Source: Lachnospiraceae bacterium
GTDB lineage: Bacteria; Bacillota; Clostridia; Lachnospirales; Lachnospiraceae
Reading direction: 5' to 3'
Length of the DNA: 64,000 nucleotides
Assembly (NCBI GenBank): GCA_017620255.1
Contig: JAFZQU010000024.1
Location: forward strand, 43,017 to 107,016
In this document: piece after piece, positions 53,207 to 62,814 of the stretch
Numbering within the stretch: position 1 is the first letter of the stretch
Layout of the letters: each line of letters begins with the position of its first letter
Position numbers and translations under genes: made by a program
The notes under the pieces: model-generated
The model's input: the letters and a program-made list of their open reading frames with translations, nothing else
Databases searched by the model: none
What the model was told of the DNA's origin: nothing

Positions 53207-55071
53207 CCGCACAGCCCCGCATATTCCGTAATGATCCGTTTCAGCACGGAATCATCGTCAATTCCCGTTTCGTGTTTCAAAAGTTCCACGTTTCCGTGTT
53301 CGATATAATCATCCGGCAGCGCGATGACCAGGACTTTGATCGGAAGTTCATGCTCCGTAACGTAATCCAGCACTTTCTCACCGAAACCGCCGCTCTTTAC
53401 GTTCTCTTCGAGCGTGACGATCAGCTTGTGATTTTCACACAGTTCTATGATCATCTCTTCATCGATCGGTTTGCAGAAGCGTGCATTGACAAGCGAGCAG
53501 GAAAAGCCTTTTTCCTTCAGTGCATGCCTTACGTTCACCGCGGTCTTGACCATACTGCCGATCGCAAACAGCGCGATATCCTCTTCCTCGTAGAGCGATT
53601 CCGCCTTCCCGTACGTGATGGGTGCACGGAAATCCTGCAGTCCGTCATAGGCAAGCCCTCTCGGATAGCGGATCGCCACCGGGCTGACCATGGTCAGGGC
53701 AAACTTCAGCATATCGGACAGTTCCCATTTGTTCTTGGGCGCCATCAGCGTCATATTGGGGATGGACGAGAGGAAGGAAAGATCAAAGAGGCCCTGATGC
53801 GTCTCTCCGTCGCTTCCGACCAGTCCTGCCCTGTCGATCGCAAAGATCACCGGCAGGTTCTGGATGCAGACATCGTGCAGGATCTGATCATAGGCCCTTT
53901 GCAGGAAAGAGGAATAGATCGCAACGATCGGACGCATGCCGCCTGCTGCGAGTCCTGCCGCAAAAGTCACCGCATGCTCTTCCGCGATCCCCACATCGAA
54001 GAAGCGGTCCGGATACATATTTGCAAAGCGTTTCAATCCCGTACCGTCCGGCATGGCCGCCGTGATCGCACAGACTTTGTCGTTTCTGGCACCGAGCTTG
54101 CACATAACGGTCGAGAACACATCCGTATAATTTGATTTGGTCCGGTTCACGCTTGGCAGGCCCGTTTCGATATCAAATGGTTCCGCCCCGTGGAATCTGG
54201 CAGGATGCCGCTCCGCAGGCAGGAAGCCTTTGCCCTTTTTCGTGATCACATGTAAAAGCACGCATTTTGGGATCTTGCGGGCTTCTTTTAGCATATGTGT
54301 CATCGCTTCGATGTCGTGCCCGTCGACAGGTCCTAAATAGGTGATCCCCATATCTTCAAAGAACATGCCCGGTACCACGAGCTGCTTGATACCGCTCTTG
54401 TAGCGCTTCAGCGTATCCACGATCGATTCGCCCTTCGGCAGCTTCACAAGCGTGTTCTCCATGTTGACTTTTAAGTCACGGTACGGCTGCGCGGTACGGA
54501 TCTTGCGTAAGTATCTGGACACGCCGCCCACGTTTTCCGCGATCGACATGTTGTTATCGTTTAAGATCACGACATAATTGGTCTTCAGCCTGGAGGCGTT
54601 ATTCAGCGCTTCGTAGGCCATGCCGCCTGTCAGCGCACCGTCTCCGATCACGGCATAGACGCCGTAATCTTCTCCGGCAAGATCTCTTGCTTTGACAAGG
54701 CCCAGGCCTGCAGAGATGGAAGTGGAACTGTGCCCCGTATCAAACGCATCGCAGGGCGATTCCTTACGTTTCGGGAACCCGCTCATGCCGCCGTATTTAC
54801 GAAGTTCATCAAAGCCGTCTCTCCTGCCCGTCAGCAGCTTATGGGTATAGGACTGGTGTCCCACATCCCAGACCACCTGGTCTTCCGGAAAATGCATATT
54901 CAGATGCAGCGCCATGGTCAGTTCCACTGCGCCGAGATTTGAGCCCAGATGTCCGCCCGTCACGCTGATCTTCTGCACGAGAAAATCACGGATCTCCTGC
55001 GCAAGCTGCGCATAGTCCCGCGGATCGATCTTCTGTATGTCATTGGCTTCTTTGATCCGGTCCAGTATCAT
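53203..55071 (-). CDS. dxs: 1-deoxy-D-xylulose-5-phosphate synthase
   Basis: About 622 residues. A thiamine-diphosphate enzyme making DXP from pyruvate and glyceraldehyde 3-phosphate, the first step of the MEP isoprenoid pathway. DVGHQSYTHKLLTGR, GDGALTGGMAYEALNNA, TYLGPVDGHDIE and DRAGLVGSDGETHQG are visible. The ATG at 55071 is preferred over an in-frame GTG at 55080 because GGGTGA lies upstream of it. It follows ispA directly. Confidence 0.95.
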   Translation of the reverse strand: MILDRIKEANDIQKIDPRDYAQLAQEIRDFLVQKISVTGGHLGSNLGAVELTMALHLNMHFPEDQVVWDVGHQSYTHKLLTGRRDGFDELRKYGGMSGFPKRKESPCDAFDTGHSSTSISAGLGLVKARDLAGEDYGVYAVIGDGALTGGMAYEALNNASRLKTNYVVILNDNNMSIAENVGGVSRYLRKIRTAQPYRDLKVNMENTLVKLPKGESIVDTLKRYKSGIKQLVVPGMFFEDMGITYLGPVDGHDIEAMTHMLKEARKIPKCVLLHVITKKGKGFLPAERHPARFHGAEPFDIETGLPSVNRTKSNYTDVFSTVMCKLGARNDKVCAITAAMPDGTGLKRFANMYPDRFFDVGIAEEHAVTFAAGLAAGGMRPIVAIYSSFLQRAYDQILHDVCIQNLPVIFAIDRAGLVGSDGETHQGLFDLSFLSSIPNMTLMAPKNKWELSDMLKFALTMVSPVAIRYPRGLAYDGLQDFRAPITYGKAESLYEEEDIALFAIGSMVKTAVNVRHALKEKGFSCSLVNARFCKPIDEEMIIELCENHKLIVTLEENVKSGGFGEKVLDYVTEHELPIKVLVIALPDDYIEHGNVELLKHETGIDDDSVLKRIITEYAGLCG

Positions 55072-55083
55072 CAATTTCACCCG

Positions 55084-56004
55084 TTATTTCATTCGGTCCG
55101 TCAGCGAATCGATCAGATCATGCAGGAACGTACTGTCTGACGGCAACTGTTCCAGCAGGGCCTGTGCTTTTTCCGTGTAGGCACGCACATCTGCTTCCGC
55201 CTGTGCAAGTCCTTTTAAGGTAACATATGTTGTCTTATTATTCCGTTCATCGGATCCGATCGGTTTGCCAAGCACCTCCTGTGTGCTGATCACATCCAGG
55301 ATGTCATCGCGGATCTGGAAAGCGATGCCTACGTTCGTTCCGATCTGCGAGAGCAGATCGATCTCTTCCGTTCCGGCGCCTGCCAGCGCTGCGCCTGCCA
55401 TCAGGGACGCCTCGATCAGGGCCGAAGTTTTCAGCCGGAATATAAATAACAACTGTTCTTCTGTCAAAGGCAGGTCTTTGTTCTCCGCTTCGACATCAAA
55501 AACCTGTCCGCCAACCATTCCGTAGATCCCGGCCTTGGCCGCAAGGATCCGAAGGGCTGCCACGGCGTATGGCAGTTCTTCCGGCTCTGCCATATCAAAC
55601 GCCTTACCTGCCGTCTCAAATGCATAGTTTAACAGCGCATCTCCCGTGAGGATCGCCATATCCTCGCCGTAAACCGCATGTGTGGTCTTCTTCCCGCGCC
55701 TGTAAAGATCATTGTCCATGGCCGGCAGATCATCGTGTACGAGTGAATAGGTATGGATCATCTCGATCGCAGCCATAAACGGCTCCACGATACTGCCCGT
55801 GCCGCCAAACATCCGAAACGTCTCCTGCAGAAGGATCGGACGCAGACGTTTTCCGCCTGCAAAAAGGCTGTATTCCATCGCCTCCATCACCGTCTTCTGG
55901 TAGGACTTGTCCTGCATCGTTCCGTACGCTGCAAGGATCTTTTCCACTTCCGCGGCTCTATTCTCCAGTTCCTGTTTGAAAGTCACTGACTTCACCGTCC
56001 TCAT
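55084..56004 (-). CDS. ispA: Farnesyl/geranyl diphosphate synthase
   Basis: Up to 306 residues. The aspartate-rich motifs LVHDDLPAMDND and FQIRDDILD bind magnesium and the allylic diphosphate. GGKRLRPIL and GSDERNNKTTYV are also family marks. The ATG at 56004 gives a 47-base overlap with xseB; an internal GTG at 55986 (TFKQELENR start) may be the true start. It supplies polyprenyl diphosphates from dxs-derived precursors. Confidence 0.93.
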   Translation of the reverse strand: MRTVKSVTFKQELENRAAEVEKILAAYGTMQDKSYQKTVMEAMEYSLFAGGKRLRPILLQETFRMFGGTGSIVEPFMAAIEMIHTYSLVHDDLPAMDNDLYRRGKKTTHAVYGEDMAILTGDALLNYAFETAGKAFDMAEPEELPYAVAALRILAAKAGIYGMVGGQVFDVEAENKDLPLTEEQLLFIFRLKTSALIEASLMAGAALAGAGTEEIDLLSQIGTNVGIAFQIRDDILDVISTQEVLGKPIGSDERNNKTTYVTLKGLAQAEADVRAYTEKAQALLEQLPSDSTFLHDLIDSLTDRMK

Positions 56005-56185
56005 CCAGCATCTTGACCTGTTTTTCCACCTTGTCGATCTTCTCGGAGCACACCTTCAGCATATCCATGCCCTCTTTATAGAGCTTGAAGGAATCTTCGA
56101 GCGAGATCTCGTCGTCTCTTAACTTTTCCATGATCTCTTCGACGGAGGTAAACGCCTCATTCAATGTCAGTTCTTTTTTTGCCAT
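55958..56185 (-). CDS. xseB: Exodeoxyribonuclease VII small subunit
   Basis: 75 residues, normal for the family. The ATG at 56185 follows GAGGA and begins MAKKELTLNEAFTSVEEIM. SLEDSFKLYKEGMDMLKVC is the conserved helix. It follows xseA and overlaps ispA. Confidence 0.92.
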   Translation of the reverse strand: MAKKELTLNEAFTSVEEIMEKLRDDEISLEDSFKLYKEGMDMLKVCSEKIDKVEKQVKMLDEDGEVSDFQTGTGE

Positions 56186-56233
56186 TTTGTCCTCGTTTCT
56201 ATCTGTTTGACGCTCCCGGATCACCCGGTTTAC

Positions 56234-57448
56234 TTAGCGTATCTTTGCGATCTTTTCTTTCTCGGTATTCTCCACGCGCGTCTGCACGGTCCCGTCTGCC
56301 AGGCGCAGCCGGATCTCATCCCCGGCAGATACCTGCGAGACCTTGGTTAAAGGCTTGCCCTTTGCCGTTGCATGCACATAGCCGCCCTGCAGCCTGGTTA
56401 GCGGCGAGAGCGCCTCCAGTTCGGTGATGCGCATCTGCAGCCTGTGTTTGTTCTGCATGAGATTGCCCTGCATGACCTGTTGCAGCTGGTCCAATAGGTT
56501 TACATAATGCATCTTCTTCTCCCGGATACGTGCGCCGGGGCTTAAAGCCTGCAGTCTGGTTACTGTCTGATGCAGGCGGTTTTTCTCCATGCGGATATTG
56601 TGGTCTACCCGGTCAAAAAGGGAAACGGCCAGATCCTGCATGCGTTTTTCAAGATCCGCATAAGGTACGACCGTCAGTTCCGCTGCCGCCGACGGAGTCG
56701 ATGCACGCTTGTCCGCCACAAAGTCTGCAATGGTAAAGTCTGTTTCATGTCCGACGGCCGAAACGATAGGCGTATTGCAGGCAAAGATGGCCCTTGCCAC
56801 GATCTCTTCGTTGAACGCCCACAGATCCTCAATGGATCCGCCGCCGCGTCCCACGATGATCACGTCCACACCGTACCGGTCGAGCGCTTCGATCCCGTCC
56901 ACAATGCTCTGTGCAGCGCCGTCCCCCTGCACCTGTGCAGGGCACAAGATCAGCTGTACATACGGATTGCGGCGGTGTGCGATCTGAATGATATCCTGCA
57001 CGGCCGCGCCTGTCGCTGCCGTCACGATCCCGATGGTCCTCGAATAGTACGGGATGTCTTTCTTATAAGACTGATCGAACATCCCCATTTCTTCGAGCTT
57101 GTCTTTCAGTTCAAGGTACCTTGCGTAAAGGTCTCCCGCGCCGTCCTGCACGATCTTTTCGGCATAGAGCTGGTATTTGCCGTCACGCATATACACTTCG
57201 ATCCTGCCGGTCGCAATGATCCCCATGCCTTCCCGCATCGTGAATTTAAGCCCGGACCTGGCTGACGCAAACATCACACAGGAAAGGGTGCCCGTATTAT
57301 CTTTCATCGTGAAATAAATGTGACCGGAGGAGTGGTATTTCACATTGGATACCTCTCCCTTAACAGAAACAGAATGCAGGATGGTTTCCTGCGCTAAAAG
57401 GTTCTTGATATATTGATTGATCTGTCCTACAGCATAGACTTTATTCAT
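56234..57448 (-). CDS. xseA: Exodeoxyribonuclease VII large subunit
   Basis: About 404 residues. The ATG at 57448 begins the conserved NKVYAVGQINQYIKNLL and overlaps the nusB stop by 8 bases; the longer frame upstream is nusB in another phase. An OB-fold (about 8-100) is followed by the nuclease domain with VIIVGRGGGSIEDLWAFNEE and SAVGHETDFTIADFVADKRA. The enzyme degrades single-stranded DNA. Confidence 0.95.
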   Translation of the reverse strand: MNKVYAVGQINQYIKNLLAQETILHSVSVKGEVSNVKYHSSGHIYFTMKDNTGTLSCVMFASARSGLKFTMREGMGIIATGRIEVYMRDGKYQLYAEKIVQDGAGDLYARYLELKDKLEEMGMFDQSYKKDIPYYSRTIGIVTAATGAAVQDIIQIAHRRNPYVQLILCPAQVQGDGAAQSIVDGIEALDRYGVDVIIVGRGGGSIEDLWAFNEEIVARAIFACNTPIVSAVGHETDFTIADFVADKRASTPSAAAELTVVPYADLEKRMQDLAVSLFDRVDHNIRMEKNRLHQTVTRLQALSPGARIREKKMHYVNLLDQLQQVMQGNLMQNKHRLQMRITELEALSPLTRLQGGYVHATAKGKPLTKVSQVSAGDEIRLRLADGTVQTRVENTEKEKIAKIR

Positions 57449-57872
57449 CGCTTGCCAGTTTGGCGAGTATCCCGTTGATAAAAGCCGGCGATTCGTCCTG
57501 CCCGAACTTCTTGGCCAGTTCGACTGCCTCATTGATGGCAACGCCCACCGGGATGTCCTCATCATATTTCATTTCATACGCAGCCAGTCTTAAGATCGTC
57601 AGGTCGACTTTGCCAAGCCTCGTGACTTTCCAGCCCTTTGCTGCGGCGTCGATCATCGCGTCCAGTTCGGGAATGCGCTCTGCGATCCGTTCGTATTTCT
57701 CCCTGATGTATTCCGCATCTTCTTCAGGGATCAGATGCGCGCCTTCTTCCGCGTCGCCTATCTGCACGTTTTCAAAAAAATGAGCGATCTGCGAAGGCAT
57801 GTCCTCCTGGCTGTTGAATTCGATACGAAACAGCAATTTGAAAATATCTTCACGTATCTGCGCTCTGGTCAT
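57441..57872 (-). CDS. nusB: Transcription antitermination factor NusB
   Basis: 143 residues. An all-helical RNA-binding protein needed for rRNA antitermination. The C-terminal GKVDLTILRLAAYEMKY and PVGVAINEAVELAKKFGQ are diagnostic. It lies 12 bases after the Asp23 gene. Confidence 0.95.
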   Translation of the reverse strand: MTRAQIREDIFKLLFRIEFNSQEDMPSQIAHFFENVQIGDAEEGAHLIPEEDAEYIREKYERIAERIPELDAMIDAAAKGWKVTRLGKVDLTILRLAAYEMKYDEDIPVGVAINEAVELAKKFGQDESPAFINGILAKLASDE

Positions 57873-57884
57873 ACCCGTCTGCTC

Positions 57885-58265
57885 CTACTGCTGTCCCTGC
57901 ATGTCAACGCCCGCAACGCGGATATTGACATCATTGACCTTCAGACCGGTCATGTTTTCAATGGAACTCCTGACGCGTTCCTGCACCTTCTTGCAGGTCG
58001 TCGGGATATGATATCCGTACTTCATGATCAGCGCGATCGCAACATCACAGCTTGTCTCGTTCACTTCCACCTTGATCGCCTTGCCAAGCGTCTTCAGCCC
58101 GACCTTGTTCATCAGCTCGTTCGTGATGTTTCCGAAGGTTGCTGCCACGCCTTCCACTTCCGTTGCGGCGATCCCCGCGATATTTGCAACAACATCTCCC
58201 GCAATGCGGATCTCACCGATGGTGTCGCCCTGCATGATCGTTCCTTTTTCGATATCCTTAGCCAT
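57885..58265 (-). CDS. Asp23/Gls24-family envelope stress protein
   Basis: 126 residues. GEIRIAGDVVANIAGIAATE and EVEGVAA begin the domain, with SVRNVEIHI-like VKVNDVNIRVAGVDM at the end. Such proteins are membrane-peripheral and abundant in Firmicutes, and the gene commonly precedes nusB. GGAGGAG lies before the start and an extended -10 promoter further upstream. Confidence 0.9.
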   Translation of the reverse strand: MAKDIEKGTIMQGDTIGEIRIAGDVVANIAGIAATEVEGVAATFGNITNELMNKVGLKTLGKAIKVEVNETSCDVAIALIMKYGYHIPTTCKKVQERVRSSIENMTGLKVNDVNIRVAGVDMQGQQ

Positions 58266-58304
58266 ACTCTCCTCCTTGGCATTGCCACTGTTTCAACTTC
58301 TATC

Positions 58305-58313
58305 AGTATATCA
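58305..58313 (-). promoter_or_regulatory. Extended -10 promoter of the asp23-nusB run
   Basis: Minus-strand TGATATACT (58305-58313) matches the TGNTATAAT extended -10, about 40 bases before the Asp23 start. No clear -35 is seen. Confidence 0.45.
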
Positions 58314-58359
58314 CAAAATCAGCCGCTTGTGTGATTTTTATTACGGCTGCATCTCTCTT

Positions 58360-59667
58360 TTACTCGAGATAAAACAGAAACAGGTTGCGGTCTTCCATCT
58401 TGATATAATTGACCTTGCTGTTTCCGCGCAGATAATCGAAAATATGCTCGCGGTCGATCAGATACCGCTCCATATCCCTGAAAACGGTCGCATCCGCGCA
58501 CTTGATCGATACCGTCTTGGCCATCCTGTCGTAGGCCCCCGTAAAGGCCGCGCCCAGGGCATTCTCGTCGACATCCGTGAAATAGATGCCTTCACGCACG
58601 TAATAGTTGTCGCGCATCGAATTGCAGACGGGAAGCGTGACGGTCTCCTGAATGAGGTGCGTTCCCGCGATCTCCGTGTAAGGCACGCACATGTACTCGT
58701 AATTGATCTCGGGCGGCGTGGGTGCATCCTCTTCCGCCTCGTTGAACGTGTAGGACGCATCGCCCCATGTCACGTCCAGAAAATAGTATTCGCCGTCGAT
58801 CCGCACGATGTTCCACACATGCGCTTCCCTGCCCATCGCCTCGCCTTCGCAGAGAATACAGAAAACGCCCATCTTGTTGAGCAGATACTGGGCGGCTTTG
58901 GCATAGCCCTGGCAGACGGTCTGCGTGGTCAAAAATACACTCAGGATGTTCTGGTTGTTTTCGGCACCGAGCACGTAATCGCAGCGGTAGATCAGCCATT
59001 CATAGACATATTTGACTTTCTCGTATTCATCCATGGTCACAGTGGCCGCAGCGCATGCGTTACCGACAGCCTCGACCCGTTCTAAGGCCGCTGCCGCCTC
59101 CTGCTCGTTCATGATGTATTTCCCGGAAAAAGCGATGTCTTCGATCACGTTGTTCCGGGTGTATTTGGTCAGGGTATAACCGGTCACGTAGAAGATCTCC
59201 GGATGATCCAGCATGACGCAGGAAAACACCTTTTTCAGCTGGTCCGGATCGGTCGTTGATAAGATCACGTCGCTGCCAAACGAACGGATCACGCCGTAAA
59301 CCTCCTCATAGAGATGCTGGTCCTCCTCTGTCAGGTGGTCATAGCAGTAACGTTTCAGTTCGTTCTGTAAGATCTCGGATCTGTATTTGGATATTTCGTC
59401 GTCCCGGATGATGCGTCCGCTGTCTTCACCGCTTTCTGCCACGCGGATCTCGACTTCCGGTTCCAACAGACTTTCGACGAGGATCTCTTCAGGCGAGGCT
59501 GCCTGAACGTCCCCGGGGACATGGTCAAGCGAAGAGGCCTGCCGTTCAGACGGCAACAACCTGTCACCTCCCCACAGATAAAACAGTGCGCAGGCGACAG
59601 TCAGTGCCGCTAATACGGCTATCGTCAAAAGGGCGGCAACGCCGCTTTTCTTCTTTCTCCTGTTCAT
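58360..59667 (-). CDS. Membrane-anchored transglutaminase-like protein
   Basis: 435 residues. An N-terminal transmembrane anchor (ALLTIAVLAALTVACALFYL) with a basic cytosolic end puts the rest outside the cell. The transglutaminase-like core shows a Cys-His-Asp triad: TVCQGYAKAAQYLLNKMG, EAHVWNIVRIDGEYYFLD and DVTWGDASY. Relatives are proteases or peptidoglycan-associated cysteine hydrolases. Its start overlaps the prfC stop by 4 bases, so it is translationally coupled to it, an odd pairing. The substrate is unknown. Confidence 0.83.
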   Translation of the reverse strand: MNRRKKKSGVAALLTIAVLAALTVACALFYLWGGDRLLPSERQASSLDHVPGDVQAASPEEILVESLLEPEVEIRVAESGEDSGRIIRDDEISKYRSEILQNELKRYCYDHLTEEDQHLYEEVYGVIRSFGSDVILSTTDPDQLKKVFSCVMLDHPEIFYVTGYTLTKYTRNNVIEDIAFSGKYIMNEQEAAAALERVEAVGNACAAATVTMDEYEKVKYVYEWLIYRCDYVLGAENNQNILSVFLTTQTVCQGYAKAAQYLLNKMGVFCILCEGEAMGREAHVWNIVRIDGEYYFLDVTWGDASYTFNEAEEDAPTPPEINYEYMCVPYTEIAGTHLIQETVTLPVCNSMRDNYYVREGIYFTDVDENALGAAFTGAYDRMAKTVSIKCADATVFRDMERYLIDREHIFDYLRGNSKVNYIKMEDRNLFLFYLE

Positions 59668-61256
59668 GTATTCCTTCCGAATTCGGATAACTTAAGGCCG
59701 GCGTTTCTCTCAAGCACCATCCCGACGCTCCAGCTGTTGACAAACAGCAGAAGCGGGTTATCCCGCATATCTTTAACCCGTTTCATATCCGAGGTGCCGA
59801 CGATCTTTTCCACGTCGACCTCATCCTTGTTTTCGATCCAGCGGATATGCTCATACGGGAGATTTTCCAACTTGATATCTACATTATATTCATTTTCCAG
59901 ACGGTATTTCAAGACCTCAAATTGCAGAACGCCGACAACGCCGACAATGATCTCTTCCATACCGGTATTGAACTCCTGAAAGATCTGGATCGCACCTTCC
60001 TGCGCGATCTGCGTGATGCCTTTGACAAACTGTTTGCGCTTCATCGTATCCAGCTGTCTCACACGCGCAAAGTGCTCCGGCGCAAACGTCGGTATCCCTT
60101 CGTACGCAAAACGCTCTCCGCCCGCCGTGATCGTGTCCCCGATCGCAAAAATGCCCGGATCGAACACGCCGATGATATCGCCCGCGTAAGCCTCGTCAAC
60201 GATGTGCCGCTCCTGTGCCATCATCTGCTGCGGCTGCGAGAGACGGATGTTCTTGTCCGCCTGGATGTGGCGCACTTCCATGCCGGCCGTGAATTTGCCC
60301 GAACAGATCCGCATGAACGCGATCCTGTCCCTGTGGGCCTTGTTCATGTTCGCCTGGATCTTAAATACAAAGGCGGAAAAATCATGCGTCATGGGATCGA
60401 TGAGCCCGCTGTCGGAATTGCGCCCGACAGGTGCCGTTGACATCTGCAGGAAATAGTGCAGAAAGATCTCCACGCCGAAATTGGTCAGCGCGGAACCGAA
60501 AAATACAGGGGACAGTTCGCCTGCTCTGACGGCGTCCAGATCAAAGGCGGCACTTGCACCGTCAAGCAGTTCGATCTCGCCAAGCAGCTGCTCCAGCGCG
60601 TCTTCACCGATGCCCTGTTTCAGTGCGTCCGTATCGTCTATGGAAATGTGTTCGCTCTTACCCTCTTTGGTTCCCTTTTCCGTATCCGAAAAAGTCACGA
60701 CCTGCCTGTCTTTCCGGTCATAAACGCCTTTGAAACGCTTACCGGAGCCGATCGGCCAGTTGATCGGGCAGGTCGCAATGCCAAGCTCCTTCTCGATCTC
60801 ATCCAGAAGCTCAAACGTGTCGTTTGCGTCACGGTCCAGCTTGTTGATGAACGTAAAGACCGGGATGTGCCGCATGCCGCAGACCTTGAAGAGTTTTCTG
60901 GTCTGCGCCTCCACGCCCTTGCTCGCATCGATCACCATGACCGCGGAATCGGCAGCCATCAGTGTCCGGTATGTGTCCTCGGAGAAATCCTGATGTCCCG
61001 GTGTGTCCAGGATATTGATACAGAATCCGTCGTAATTGAACTGCAGGACGGAAGAGGTTACGGAGATACCACGCTCCTTTTCGATCTCCATCCAGTCGGA
61101 GACCGCGTGTCTTGCCGTCGCTTTGCCTTTGACGGAGCCGGCGAGGTTGATCGCGCCGCCGTATAAGAGAAATTTTTCAGTCAGAGTTGTTTTACCGGCG
61201 TCCGGATGCGAGATGATCGCAAACGTACGCCGCTTCTTTATTTCCTGTTCGTACAT
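59664..61256 (-). CDS. prfC: Peptide chain release factor 3
   Basis: 530 residues. A translational GTPase that recycles RF1 and RF2. The G-domain has ISHPDAGKTTLTEKFLL, ILDTPGHQDFSEDTYRTLM and INKLDRDANDTFELLDE, with GVVGVLQFEVLKYRLENEY in the later part, which distinguishes RF3 from EF-G. It lies 13 bases after deoB. Confidence 0.95.
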   Translation of the reverse strand: MYEQEIKKRRTFAIISHPDAGKTTLTEKFLLYGGAINLAGSVKGKATARHAVSDWMEIEKERGISVTSSVLQFNYDGFCINILDTPGHQDFSEDTYRTLMAADSAVMVIDASKGVEAQTRKLFKVCGMRHIPVFTFINKLDRDANDTFELLDEIEKELGIATCPINWPIGSGKRFKGVYDRKDRQVVTFSDTEKGTKEGKSEHISIDDTDALKQGIGEDALEQLLGEIELLDGASAAFDLDAVRAGELSPVFFGSALTNFGVEIFLHYFLQMSTAPVGRNSDSGLIDPMTHDFSAFVFKIQANMNKAHRDRIAFMRICSGKFTAGMEVRHIQADKNIRLSQPQQMMAQERHIVDEAYAGDIIGVFDPGIFAIGDTITAGGERFAYEGIPTFAPEHFARVRQLDTMKRKQFVKGITQIAQEGAIQIFQEFNTGMEEIIVGVVGVLQFEVLKYRLENEYNVDIKLENLPYEHIRWIENKDEVDVEKIVGTSDMKRVKDMRDNPLLLFVNSWSVGMVLERNAGLKLSEFGRNT

Positions 61257-61269
61257 TCTGATTCCTTTT

Positions 61270-62451
61270 CTAGAGTTCGATCGCTTCTCCCGCGATCGTA
61301 TTGGCTACGCCGAGATACTGAAGGACAGTCGCGGAAATATCCGCAAAAGTCGCCCTTGTCCCGCGGTTCCCCGGGCGTACGTTCTTTCCGTACATCACAA
61401 GCGGGATATATTCCCTGGTGTGGTCCGTTGTCGCAAGATATCCAGGATCGCAGCCGTGATCCGCCGTGATCATCAGGATATCGTCATCCCGCATCTTGTC
61501 CGTGATCTCATGCAGGCGTTTGTCAAAATAGGCGACCGCTTCCGCATATCCGTCGATATCCCTGCGGTGGCCGTAAAGCATATCATAATCGACCAGATTC
61601 ACAAACATCAGTCCGTTAAAATCATGATCCATGTATTCTACCGTCTTATCGATCCCTTCCGCATTACCGGAAGTGTAGGTGAACTCCGTCATGCCGCGGC
61701 CCGCGAAGATATCGTGGATCTTTCCGACCGCGATCACATCCATGGAAGCCGCCTTGATCAGATCGAGCATCGTATCGGCCGTCGGGACCAGGGAAAAATC
61801 ATGGCGGTTTGACGTACGCGTGTAATGTCCGCTCTCGCCCACGAACGGTCTTGCGATCACGCGGCCGACGCCGTGCGGTCCCTGCAAAATATCACGCGCT
61901 ATCCGGCAATATTCATAGAGTTTTTCAAGCGGTACGACTTCTTCATGCGCCGCGATCTGGAAAACGGAATCTGCCGAAGTATAAACGATCAGATCACCTG
62001 TTTTCACATGCTCATCGCCGTAATCCGCGATCACCTGCGTGCCCGAGTACGGCAGATTGCACAGAAAGCCGCGGCCCGTGCGCTTGCAGAATTCATCCAG
62101 AACCTCGCGCGGGAACCCCTCCGGATAGGTCGGAAACGGCTTGGCACTGATCAGACCTGCGATCTCCCAGTGTCCGGTCGTGGTATCCTTTCCCATGGAA
62201 GCTTCCGCAAGGCGTGCATAGGCGCCGACAGGATCTAACCCGTGTTCTTTTTCATACTGCTGCACATACGGCAGCGTGGAAACCCCGTCGATCGAAAACA
62301 GTCCGATCTTAGCCAGGTGATCCGCGCCAAACTTCGCGCTCTTCATGCAGGATGCGATCGTATTCACATCCACATCGCCAAAGGACGGCGCATCCGGCAG
62401 CGCGCCGACTCCAAAACTGTCCATTACGATCAAAATCACACGTTTTCCCAT
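61270..62451 (-). CDS. deoB: Phosphopentomutase
   Basis: 393 residues. A metal-dependent enzyme of the alkaline phosphatase superfamily interconverting ribose 1- and 5-phosphate in nucleoside use. LIVMDSFGVGALPDAPSFGD, MGKDTTTGHWEIAG and MITADHGCDPGYLATTDHTR hold the metal and phospho-Thr sites. GGAGG precedes the ATG. Confidence 0.96.
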   Translation of the reverse strand: MGKRVILIVMDSFGVGALPDAPSFGDVDVNTIASCMKSAKFGADHLAKIGLFSIDGVSTLPYVQQYEKEHGLDPVGAYARLAEASMGKDTTTGHWEIAGLISAKPFPTYPEGFPREVLDEFCKRTGRGFLCNLPYSGTQVIADYGDEHVKTGDLIVYTSADSVFQIAAHEEVVPLEKLYEYCRIARDILQGPHGVGRVIARPFVGESGHYTRTSNRHDFSLVPTADTMLDLIKAASMDVIAVGKIHDIFAGRGMTEFTYTSGNAEGIDKTVEYMDHDFNGLMFVNLVDYDMLYGHRRDIDGYAEAVAYFDKRLHEITDKMRDDDILMITADHGCDPGYLATTDHTREYIPLVMYGKNVRPGNRGTRATFADISATVLQYLGVANTIAGEAIEL

Positions 62452-62597
62452 GTCGCACCTCCTGACATCTATCTTACCATTTTTTCACGTATGAAAAAAG
62501 AGTGAAGGTGTGTCATTTTAGCAGTCACCATGTAATATTTTCTTGAAATTTTATTATATATACACAATAAACTAACAATGTGAATTAGTCGCATGTT

Positions 62598-62762
62598 TTA
62601 TCCACATTTTTTTTGTTTTACATAATTCCGTGACAAATAATCTTGTACGCGGAAAAATACAAAGTCCCGAAAAGCCCTGTTTTACTGAACTTTTCGGAAA
62701 CAACAGGTGTCTTTTTTCATTTGTTAAGCCGTGGCTTAATCTGATAACGAAAATGTGGATAA
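62598..62762. other. Two perfect DnaA-box sequences as inverted repeats in an AT-rich gap
   Basis: TTATCCACA (62598-62606) and its reverse complement TGTGGATAA (62754-62762) lie 156 bases apart. They belong to a perfect 13-base inverted repeat (62598-62610, 62750-62762). Between them are a hairpin CCGAAAAG/CTTTTCGG (62667-62674, 62690-62697) and a palindrome TTAAGCC-GT-GGCTTAA (62724-62739). The 383-base deoB-pnp gap is AT-rich, with a TATATATA stretch near 62555-62565, and has no gene. No dnaA or dnaN is nearby. Confidence 0.5.
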
Positions 62763-62776
62763 CTTCGTCAGTCCAC

Positions 62777-62814
62777 GAAAAAACAGTATCGGAAGCAATG
62801 CCCCCGATACTGTT
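62777..62814 (-). terminator. Intrinsic terminator of pnp
   Basis: Perfect 11-base stem (62782-62792 with 62804-62814), 11-base loop and TTTTTT on the minus strand, about 20 bases after the pnp stop. Confidence 0.9.

Noticed and set aside
58024..59085. 353-codon plus-strand frame
   Set aside because: Mirror frame of the Asp23 and transglutaminase-like genes, both clearly coding on the minus strand.
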